Origin: Alphaproteobacteria bacterium UBA6324 | GTDB lineage: Bacteria; Pseudomonadota; Alphaproteobacteria; CAAGCB01; CAG-977 | Length of the DNA stretch: 11,493 bases | Assembly (NCBI GenBank): GCA_002439085.1 | Contig: DJSW01000008.1 | Coordinates: 62,290-73,782 of the forward strand | Direction of reading: 5' to 3' | Part shown: positions 5,719 through 11,493 of the stretch, piece after piece | How the letters are laid out: each line of letters opens with the position of its first letter | Position numbering within the stretch: the first letter of the stretch is position 1 | Position numbers and translations under genes: made by a program | The notes under the pieces: generated by a model | Database searches by the model: none | What the model saw: the letters and a program-made list of their open reading frames with translations, nothing else | What the model was told of the DNA's origin: nothing

Positions 5719-5808
5719 TTACATCATTAACAAACAGGCAAACAAAAACACTACCCCAAACTTGGCCGTAAATATTTCCGAAAAAGCATGGTAAAGTTTA
5801 TTCATCAT
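5719..5808 (-). CDS. Possible 29-aa membrane micro-protein
   Basis: An ATG-ATG at 5808-5803 opens a 29-codon frame ending in TAA at 5719. The first half is polar (MMNKLYHAFSEIF) and the second a hydrophobic stretch ('FGVVFLFACLLMM') able to reach into a membrane. It fits the only otherwise empty gap of the operon, 10 bases after the 68-aa ORF and 16 bases before the KdsB-like gene, which matches the spacing of the real genes. The ribosome site is weak (GAAAGA about seven bases before the first ATG). It could instead be a decayed remnant of a longer gene. No family is recognised. Confidence 0.3.
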   Translation of the reverse strand: MMNKLYHAFSEIFTAKFGVVFLFACLLMM

Positions 5809-5818
5809 TCAAAATCTT

Positions 5819-6025
5819 TCATATTTCATTTAAAATCTTTTCAGAAACACTCAAAGTAATAAACTCTTTTTCAAACAAAGTCTTTCCGATAAAAAACTCG
5901 ATATCTCTTATTTTAATAGAAATATACATTTTGTGTTTAATTTTTTTATACAACATTACGTACAAAAAATCGCAAATTTCGATTTTATCATCTTTAATTT
6001 TAAATGTACCTTCCTTAAATTCCAT
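5819..6025 (-). CDS. Hypothetical AT-rich small protein (68 aa)
   Basis: I do not recognise this protein. It is rich in Lys, Ile, Phe and Glu ('EGTFKIKDDKIEICDFLYVM', then 'HKMYISIKIRDIEFFIG'), probably a small alpha/beta fold; no signal peptide or clear membrane helix is seen. It starts 10 bases after the stop of the MBL-fold gene, with a G-rich GACGGGGG stretch as a possible ribosome site, and shares that gene's low-GC composition, unlike the rest of the operon. Position and composition suggest it arrived together with the MBL gene and may act with it. A non-coding AT-rich spacer is the alternative. Confidence 0.5.
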   Translation of the reverse strand: MEFKEGTFKIKDDKIEICDFLYVMLYKKIKHKMYISIKIRDIEFFIGKTLFEKEFITLSVSEKILNEI

Positions 6026-6035
6026 TTCGCCCCCG

Positions 6036-7169
6036 TCAATATGGTTGATACTTTTTAATTATTGTTGACGCCGCAACGTCAAAATTTTTCCCGTTCAACC
6101 AAAAACCGCACAATGCGTTCGGGTGGTGGTAACGATTTTTTTGCCCGACGGATATAAAGGCTTTTTTTGTTTTACAGCCATCAAATTTATTCAAAAACGG
6201 CAAAGACGTTCCCGTTATGCTGCCATGATGGCTGACCTTTAAGAAAACGTCGTTGCATTTCTCGTAAATTATTTTCTCCAAATCTTGAGCATCCGCATCA
6301 CCAGTCAAACAATATAGTTTATCCTTATATGTGATATTCAAAATAATCGAATTTTTATTTTCACTCGCATTTGATACATTCGGCATTTCAAACTTAAAAT
6401 GCGTATCTCCGTCGCTAAAATCGTAACTTTTTAACGGAGTGATTATTTTCGTTTTATTTTTCAGCGCCTTATCAAACAAACGCTCCACCTGAACGGGTTG
6501 ATCACCGTTGGCAAAAGAGCTGTTTACAATCAGATTCTTGATTTTAAACTGATCAAGCAAACGGTCTGCTCCAAGGTAGTGATCCCAATGCCGGTGTGTC
6601 AATATCAACGCTTCCACGGGGCGATCGCCAATAATGCTTTCCAGTAGAGCCGTTTTTTGATTGACATTACGGGAATAAATATGTGTGTCTATAATATAAA
6701 TGCGCCCTTCGGATGAAATGAATACGGACATATCCCCTTGACCGACATCAAAACAATACAAGCGCGGATCGCAAGATTGTTTTTTTTCATACATCTCCAT
6801 ATTATCGCGCACGCCTTGTTCAATAATATATGACAATGCGCCTGTTGTGCGCTCTTCCTTTTTATAACCGCCTTTTTTTAAGAACATTGCATTACTGAAA
6901 GACAGAGCCTTTTCATTATATTCCGCGCCCAACCGGATGAACATACCGTCATGCAAACCGTCTTTGCTGCCGAAAATATATTCCGGAATCCCTTCTCGGC
7001 GATAATATTCCACCAGATCGCAGTGAACCTGTTCAGGGGTTAGCCGTAGATATAAAAATCTTTCTTGACGGCTGCGTTTTTGGCTCAACAAACGGGCTAC
7101 AAAATTTTCTCCGTCACCGCTCGGCGCGATGCCATCGATAAAATACAGTTTTCCTTCGTCGAAATTCAT
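6036..7169 (-). CDS. ComEC-like MBL-fold metallo-hydrolase with an unknown N-terminal region
   Basis: The C-terminal two thirds (about 137-377) is a metallo-beta-lactamase-fold hydrolase of the ComEC/Rec2 branch. Visible motifs are 'FDVGQGD' (140-146), 'THRHWDH' (191-197, the HxHxDH metal site), 'NSIIL' (273-277), 'TGDAD' (289-293) and 'VSHHGS' (312-317). Unlike ComEC there are no membrane helices, so this is a soluble, stand-alone enzyme. Relatives hydrolyse phosphoesters, including DNA. Residues 1 to about 130 match nothing I know. The start overlaps the upstream gene's stop by four bases (ATGA), so it is translated as part of the operon. The DNA is clearly more AT-rich than the flanking sugar genes, especially in its 3' half, which suggests separate acquisition. 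A role in the glycan pathway (for example removing a phosphoester substituent) or in defence are both open. Confidence 0.87.
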   Translation of the reverse strand: MNFDEGKLYFIDGIAPSGDGENFVARLLSQKRSRQERFLYLRLTPEQVHCDLVEYYRREGIPEYIFGSKDGLHDGMFIRLGAEYNEKALSFSNAMFLKKGGYKKEERTTGALSYIIEQGVRDNMEMYEKKQSCDPRLYCFDVGQGDMSVFISSEGRIYIIDTHIYSRNVNQKTALLESIIGDRPVEALILTHRHWDHYLGADRLLDQFKIKNLIVNSSFANGDQPVQVERLFDKALKNKTKIITPLKSYDFSDGDTHFKFEMPNVSNASENKNSIILNITYKDKLYCLTGDADAQDLEKIIYEKCNDVFLKVSHHGSITGTSLPFLNKFDGCKTKKAFISVGQKNRYHHPNALCGFWLNGKNFDVAASTIIKKYQPY

Positions 7170-8062
7170 GCATCCTCCCGCAGCACTTCAACGGCCGCGC
7201 GGTCGATTTCCGGATGTTCGTTCAGGTAGGATTCCGTGTAAACGTCGCGGAATACGCCCTTTAATCCGACCGGATTGATCGACACGATTTCGGTTTCGGG
7301 ATAGTGGCGGCCGGCGAATTCCTGATAGAACAGCCACCCTTTTTTCATAGTCGCGACGGCGTTCGTGTTGCACGCCGCGCGTTTGAATTTGTCCGTCACG
7401 GCGTCGAAATGTCCCGTCGCGGCGCAATCGCATCCGACCAGCCAAACCCGTTTCGGATGCGTCCATAAAATAAAATCCATCGCCGTAAACGCGACCGATC
7501 CGTACGTTGTCAGCGGACGCGTCGTGATGTCCGCGTTCATGCGGGCGAAGAATCCAAGCTCTTCGGGATCGTAATTCAAAAAGTAAAACTGTTCCGCGTC
7601 GTCGGACAGGTCGTCCTGCGAAATCGAGGAAAACGGTTCGCCCGCCGGTTGCATATAATGGACGCCGTAAAACTTTTTGCACGGATATTTTTTGATGTCG
7701 GCGATACCGTTGGCGATTGTCGGATAGCGATCCTCGACAAACAGGTAATCCAGTTTGACATTTTGCTTCAAATAGGCCGAATTGACACCGACATACGTTT
7801 TGTCCGGCATCGCGTGAAAGAAATTGCACGTCGGCCCTGTCGCGAACAGGACGACTTCCTTGCCTTTCAGGCTGTTTTTGTACTTCGCGAAAACGTTTTC
7901 GTGTTTTTTCAGCGCGGGCAAAACCGTGTAAAACAGCATATTGAACTTTTCGTCAATCATCCGTTCGATTTCGGAATTGCCGTGTTTGACGGTGCAAAAC
8001 GGAATACCGCAAAAACAGACTGTTGATTTGTTTCCGGATGTTTTGATTTTAAACAACGCCAT
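7166..8062 (-). CDS. DUF115/GT42-like protein, possible CMP-sugar transferase (298 aa)
   Basis: The core looks like the Rossmann-type domain of DUF115 (MptE-like) and GT42 sialyltransferase-like proteins. It has 'VVLFATGPT' (70-78) as the nucleotide-binding loop, 'YVGVN' (90-94), 'LDYLFVEDRYP' (104-114), 'TYGSVAFTAMDFIL' (186-199) and 'VWLVGCDCA' (206-214) with His218 close by. GT42 enzymes use CMP-activated sugars, which would suit the CMP-sugar synthetase in the operon, but I cannot confirm catalytic residues. The N-terminus (residues 4-26, beginning 'FKIK') resembles the N-terminus of the glycosyltransferase two genes upstream. There is no signal peptide, so it should be cytosolic or membrane-peripheral. 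It begins one base after the SDR stop, with AGAGG upstream, and overlaps the MBL gene by four bases. The domain family is moderately sure; transferase activity is inference. Confidence 0.7.
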   Translation of the reverse strand: MALFKIKTSGNKSTVCFCGIPFCTVKHGNSEIERMIDEKFNMLFYTVLPALKKHENVFAKYKNSLKGKEVVLFATGPTCNFFHAMPDKTYVGVNSAYLKQNVKLDYLFVEDRYPTIANGIADIKKYPCKKFYGVHYMQPAGEPFSSISQDDLSDDAEQFYFLNYDPEELGFFARMNADITTRPLTTYGSVAFTAMDFILWTHPKRVWLVGCDCAATGHFDAVTDKFKRAACNTNAVATMKKGWLFYQEFAGRHYPETEIVSINPVGLKGVFRDVYTESYLNEHPEIDRAAVEVLREDA

Positions 8063-8063
8063 T

Positions 8064-8903
8064 TCACACCTCTTTCATAATTTTCGCGATCAGGTCCGCG
8101 TTGCCGTACAGGCACGGCGAATCATACGGTCTGGACGGGAAAGCGCCGTATTCCGGACGGATGTTCAAACCGTTTTTCGCAATGAATTCCTCAACCTTTT
8201 CTTTCAACGAAACGGGACGGCCGGAACAAACGTTGATGATGCCGCCGATTTCGTTTTGCACGGACGCCGCCGCGATTTGCCGCGCCAAAGTCCGAATGTC
8301 CTCGAAATCGTATTTGTTTTCGCCCGTCGTGAACGGAAAGGACGTTTTGCCTTCTTGCGCCATTTGCAGGATTTTGGCGAAAACCGAGTGATTGGCGGCG
8401 TCGTCGCCCGTGATGTAAAAAGCGCGCAGCCATTTGACGGAAACGGCCTTTCCCTTGGCGTACGTCAGAACCGCCTGCCGCAAAGCGTTTTTGGCGATGC
8501 CGTACAGGGACATCGGATTGCACGGCGTCGCGGCGTTGACTTCACCGTCCCAATATCCGATTTCGTGCATCGTTCCCATGACGGAAACGGATTTGACGCC
8601 CGCGTCGATCATGTTTTTGACAAAGGCGTAATGCCGCGGCAGGTTGTTCAAATGCCCGTCCGCGCCGTGGTTGAACCCGTCCGACCACGCCAGATGAACG
8701 ACCGCGTCCGGATTGCCGGCGTCACGGAACAGATCCGCGTCCGCCGCGCGCGCCAACACGTCAACGGCGCGAAATTCCGCCCGCCCGTCGATCCGGCTGG
8801 ATTGAAAATCGCACGCGACGACCTCCGCCCCCGCGTCGCACAAGGCTTTGACAACATGGGATCCGATGTATCCGTTCGCGCCCGTCACGAAAACCTTAGT
8901 CAT
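8064..8903 (-). CDS. NAD-dependent epimerase/dehydratase (extended SDR), nucleotide-sugar enzyme
   Basis: Extended short-chain dehydrogenases of this type epimerise, dehydrate or reduce nucleotide-activated sugars in the cytosol. 'VTGANGYIGSH' (6-16) is the GxxGxxG dinucleotide loop. Asp32 at the end of the second strand favours NAD(H). 'VVHLAW' (68-73) precedes the active site, Thr111 in 'MGTMHEIG' is the likely catalytic Ser/Thr, and Tyr134/Lys138 form the YxxxK pair in 'SLYGIAK'. At 279 residues it is slightly shorter than the GalE-type average, closer to 4-reductases such as RmlD or Fcf1-like enzymes. The start overlaps the glycosyltransferase stop by eight bases. Beside a WecE-like aminotransferase it may act on a dTDP-4-keto-6-deoxyhexose, but the substrate cannot be fixed from sequence. 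Confidence 0.88.
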   Translation of the reverse strand: MTKVFVTGANGYIGSHVVKALCDAGAEVVACDFQSSRIDGRAEFRAVDVLARAADADLFRDAGNPDAVVHLAWSDGFNHGADGHLNNLPRHYAFVKNMIDAGVKSVSVMGTMHEIGYWDGEVNAATPCNPMSLYGIAKNALRQAVLTYAKGKAVSVKWLRAFYITGDDAANHSVFAKILQMAQEGKTSFPFTTGENKYDFEDIRTLARQIAAASVQNEIGGIINVCSGRPVSLKEKVEEFIAKNGLNIRPEYGAFPSRPYDSPCLYGNADLIAKIMKEV

Positions 8904-10341
8904 AGGCGGCCTCCGCTATGTTCGGAAAACGATAGCCCTTGTCGGGAATGTCCGGTTCGTAAACGGTTTGCAAATCGGCGTTCATCAGATCGACGGTTTT
9001 GCGCGCGATCACGTCGCCTTCAAACGTCCGCAAGTAATGGCCGTAGTTTTCATCCGCGACGCGGGCGCGTTCCGCTTTGTCGTCCAACAGCTTTTGAATA
9101 CCGGCCAGCATCGCGTCCGGCGTTTCAAATTTGTATTTGTAATCCGCCGGAAAATATTCGTGAAAAGACAGCGCCGTGTCCGCCGCGTTGATTTTGACGA
9201 CGGTCGGCACCTTTAATTCCATACAGTTGATCTGCGTCAACGCCGACGACATCGGAAAGCTGTCGATGAAAACGTCGGCGCATTTGAACAGTTTTTGAAA
9301 ATCGGCGGCGAACGGGACGATTTTCAAGCGGTTTTCCGCGGTCGATCCCGCAAACAACCCGTTTACAACGTTTTTCCGTTCTTCATTCAATTCCGTGACA
9401 ACGATATGAACCAACCGTTCGTTTCGTTCCAGCAGCTTTTTAACCATTTCAAAATAGCGCGAACCGTCCGCGTCGAAAAACTTGTACGCCGACGCGCCGG
9501 ACATTGTGCAAAGGAAACCGTCCGGAACGCCCAGCCTTTTCCGTTCGGCCGCGATTTCCGTTTCCGTGTAAACCGGAATGTCGGCTTCGCGTTCGCACGG
9601 CAGGCCGTAGATTTTGACTTTGCGGTTTTTCCGGAATTTTTGCGTGATATAGGCGGTTGACGCCACTTCCTCCAACACGACATCGGCGAATGAAAAGCCA
9701 AAAGCCGGCAAATGCGTCGCGTGATTGAAATAAAAAACGCGCATATCCGTCGATTTTTTGATTTTCGCCAGCAAGGCGACCGCCAAAACATCGTCGGGAT
9801 GGATAAAGACGAACAAGTTTTTCGGTGCGAAATCAACAACCTGCCGGTACAGCTCCTCCAGCTGTTTTTTAAAATCGACCGGCTTTTCCTGCTGATAGGC
9901 GTTGACGCCGGCAAACGACGCGTGTTTTTTCATTTCCGCCGTTTTGACGGGGGCTTCCGCCGCCGTTTTGTTGCAAGCCGTCAAAAAAACGCGCTTTTCA
10001 TAATCATCCGGCAAAAACGCCAGCAGGTTTTTCAAACATTCCGTATGCCCGCCCATATCGTACAGGACACTGGCCAAAACCGCGACTTTATTTGACGCCG
10101 GATCCTTTGAGGGGCGCGAACCGGCCGGCGTTTTTTTCGCGATCAGAGCGTCAATGAACGACGTGTCGAATATTTTGTTGATATTGGCAATTTCAACCAA
10201 TTCTTGCAGTCTGTCCGTTTTATAGCGGATGAATTTGATGTTGAACAGCGAAACGGCCAGTTCGTTTTCCGTTTCCTTTATTTTGAAAACGGTTATTCCG
10301 CACACTTTGAATTTGTTTGCGACCCAACCGAACAGCTTCAT
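8896..10341 (-). CDS. GT-B-fold glycosyltransferase (481 aa)
   Basis: This is a cytosolic or membrane-peripheral enzyme that should add a sugar from a nucleotide donor to a glycan acceptor. 'VLYDMGGHTECLKNLL' (92-107) resembles the glycine loop at the start of a GT-B N-lobe. 'FYFNHATHLPAFG' follows in the middle. The C-lobe ends with 'DSFPMSSALTQINCMELKVP' (360-379), the donor-binding block typical of GT-B enzymes related to GT41/SPINDLY-type transferases. Residues 19-41 carry the 'FKIK...N...V...I.F...K' motif shared with the 298-aa protein. I chose the ATG at 10341, which forms an ATGA overlap with the aminotransferase stop and has GGAG six bases upstream; a TTG at 10353 would add four residues. 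The donor and acceptor are unknown. Confidence 0.85.
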   Translation of the reverse strand: MKLFGWVANKFKVCGITVFKIKETENELAVSLFNIKFIRYKTDRLQELVEIANINKIFDTSFIDALIAKKTPAGSRPSKDPASNKVAVLASVLYDMGGHTECLKNLLAFLPDDYEKRVFLTACNKTAAEAPVKTAEMKKHASFAGVNAYQQEKPVDFKKQLEELYRQVVDFAPKNLFVFIHPDDVLAVALLAKIKKSTDMRVFYFNHATHLPAFGFSFADVVLEEVASTAYITQKFRKNRKVKIYGLPCEREADIPVYTETEIAAERKRLGVPDGFLCTMSGASAYKFFDADGSRYFEMVKKLLERNERLVHIVVTELNEERKNVVNGLFAGSTAENRLKIVPFAADFQKLFKCADVFIDSFPMSSALTQINCMELKVPTVVKINAADTALSFHEYFPADYKYKFETPDAMLAGIQKLLDDKAERARVADENYGHYLRTFEGDVIARKTVDLMNADLQTVYEPDIPDKGYRFPNIAEAAYD

Positions 10342-11468
10342 TCCGCGCTCCAAAAGTTCAAAACGTTTTCAATGACATAGTCCTGCGTTTTTTCATCCAG
10401 ACCATAGAACAAGGGCAGTCGCACCAACGTGTCGCCGACGCGGTCGGTCACGCTCATATCGCCGGCGGCGCGGCCGTATTGCCGTCCCGCGGGCGCGGAA
10501 TGCAGCGGGATGTAATGGAACACGCACTGCACGCCTTTTTCTTTCATAAATTCGATAAAGCGCGTGCGGCTGTTCAAATCGGGGCAAAGCAGATAGAACA
10601 TATGCGCGTTGTGTTCGCATCCGGCGGGGATGAACGGGCGGCGGACGCCTTTGTTTTCCAACGCGGCGAAAGCGTCGTAATACCTGTTCCACAATTTCAT
10701 GCGCCGCGCGTTGATTTCGTCCGCCCGTTCCAACTGCGGCCACAGGTACGCCGCGATCATGTCGGACGGCAACCAGGACGATCCCAGCGCGACCCAAGTG
10801 TATTTATCCACCTGACCGCGGAAAAACTTGCTGCGGTTGGTTCCTTTTTCCCTGACGATTTCCGCCTGTTCGACATCGGCGGGATCGTTGATCAAAATCG
10901 CCCCCCCCTCGCCCGCGGAAACGTTTTTCGTTTCATGAAAGGAATAGCATCCGAACCGGCCGATCGTTCCGGCGGCGCGCCCTTTGTAACGGCTGCCGAC
11001 CGCCTGCGCGGCGTCTTCGACCACGATCAGGCTGTGTTTGTCCGCGACGGATTTTATCGCGTCCATTTCCGCGCAAACGCCCGCGTAATGAACGGGGACG
11101 ATCGCTTTCGTTTTCGGCGTGATCGCGGATTCGATCTTCGTTTCGTCCATGTTCAGCGTGTCGGGACGGATGTCAACGAACACGGGAACCGCGCCGCGCA
11201 GCACGAACGCCGACACCGTCGTCACAAACGTGTAGGACGGCACGATCACTTCGTCGCCCGCTTTGATATCGCACATCAAAGCCGCCATTTCCAACGCCGC
11301 CGTTCCCGAATTGGTCAGCAGGGCTTTTGCCGCGCCCGTGCGCCGTTCCAACAGCGCGTTGCACCTTTTCGTATATTCCCCGTCCCCGCAAATGTGTTTG
11401 CGCGCGACGGCGTCTTTGATGCATTCCAATTCCGTTCCCAGAAACGGCGCTTCGTTAAAATTGATCAT
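10338..11468 (-). CDS. wecE: WecE-type dTDP-4-keto-6-deoxyhexose aminotransferase (DegT/DnrJ/EryC1/StrS)
   Basis: This PLP enzyme should transfer an amino group from glutamate to the C4 keto group of a dTDP-4-keto-6-deoxy sugar, giving for example dTDP-4-amino-4,6-dideoxygalactose for enterobacterial-common-antigen-like or O-antigen chains. The match to WecE is extended: 'CGDGEYTKRCNALLE' (27-41), 'PSYTFVTTVSAFVLRGA' (77-93), 'FVDIRPDTLNMDE' (97-109), 'VPVHYAGV' (124-131), 'VVEDAAQ' (149-155) and 'SFHETKNVSAGEGG' (176-189), where Lys181 is the PLP-binding lysine. The length of 376 residues equals the family norm. The start ATG at 11468 has AGGAGGG seven bases upstream. It is the first complete operon gene here; the RmlA/RmlB partners that would supply the substrate are not in the window. 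Family is nearly certain; the exact sugar is inferred. Confidence 0.93.
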   Translation of the reverse strand: MINFNEAPFLGTELECIKDAVARKHICGDGEYTKRCNALLERRTGAAKALLTNSGTAALEMAALMCDIKAGDEVIVPSYTFVTTVSAFVLRGAVPVFVDIRPDTLNMDETKIESAITPKTKAIVPVHYAGVCAEMDAIKSVADKHSLIVVEDAAQAVGSRYKGRAAGTIGRFGCYSFHETKNVSAGEGGAILINDPADVEQAEIVREKGTNRSKFFRGQVDKYTWVALGSSWLPSDMIAAYLWPQLERADEINARRMKLWNRYYDAFAALENKGVRRPFIPAGCEHNAHMFYLLCPDLNSRTRFIEFMKEKGVQCVFHYIPLHSAPAGRQYGRAAGDMSVTDRVGDTLVRLPLFYGLDEKTQDYVIENVLNFWSAE

Positions 11469-11493
11469 ACCGTATCCCTCCTATAAAACACGG

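Noticed and set aside
7941..9191. Plus-strand open frame of over 400 codons opposite the SDR gene
   Set aside because: It is a shadow of the minus-strand codon pattern; the product is an arginine-rich sequence without domains.
10317..11486. Plus-strand open frame of nearly 390 codons opposite wecE
   Set aside because: The opposite strand encodes a full-length WecE with all active-site residues; the plus-strand translation resembles no protein.
1..11493. CRISPR array, tRNA or rRNA genes, complete insertion sequence
   Set aside because: I saw no periodic repeats, no cloverleaf-like gene or tRNA-end attachment site at the junctions, and no transposase or integrase motifs.

Overview
The window carries a block of tightly packed minus-strand genes (about 2033 to 11468) for surface-glycan biosynthesis, and a short plus-strand segment (about 344 to 2260) that looks like mobile or prophage-derived DNA placed at the end of that operon. 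A WecE-type sugar aminotransferase, a KdsB-type CMP-sugar synthetase and LPS/capsule-style sugar enzymes indicate a Gram-negative bacterium. I cannot fix the lineage from sequence alone; an alphaproteobacterium is a weak guess.

Layout in transcription order on the minus strand: WecE-like aminotransferase (11468-10338), GT-B glycosyltransferase (10341-8896), extended SDR epimerase/reductase (8903-8064), a DUF115/GT42-like protein (8062-7166), a ComEC-like MBL-fold hydrolase (7169-6036), a 68-aa AT-rich ORF (6025-5819), a possible 29-aa membrane peptide (5808-5719), a KdsB-like cytidylyltransferase (5702-4971), a two-domain HMGL-like aldolase (4968-3415), a HAD phosphatase (3422-2802) and a left-handed beta-helix acetyltransferase (2809-2033). 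Nearly every junction is an overlap of 4 to 8 bases or a gap of 16 bases or less, so this is one translationally coupled operon. Its promoter and first genes lie beyond the right edge.

The genes suggest two sugar branches. One is a nucleotide-linked 4-amino-4,6-dideoxyhexose (aminotransferase, possibly the SDR and the acetyltransferase). The other is a CMP-activated ulosonic-type sugar made by pyruvate-aldolase chemistry, dephosphorylation and CMP transfer (aldolase, HAD, KdsB-like). The aldolase has a C-terminal domain whose motif order matches the separate 298-aa protein, so the same transferase-like fold may occur twice in the operon.

The left end is rearranged. Bases 1-343 repeat bases 2582-2924 with four differences. 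Copy A (left) holds the 5' part of an acetyltransferase and only the last 40 codons of the HAD gene. Copy B (right) holds the complete HAD gene and an acetyltransferase whose last ~65 residues are read antisense through a phage tail-fibre remnant. Between the copies lie a terminator, a small excisionase-type helix-turn-helix gene, a class II Fic AMP-transferase gene, a second terminator and the tail-fibre remnant. This is what integration of a DNA circle through homology, or a recombination-driven duplication, would leave behind. No RNA genes, CRISPR array or complete insertion sequence were seen.
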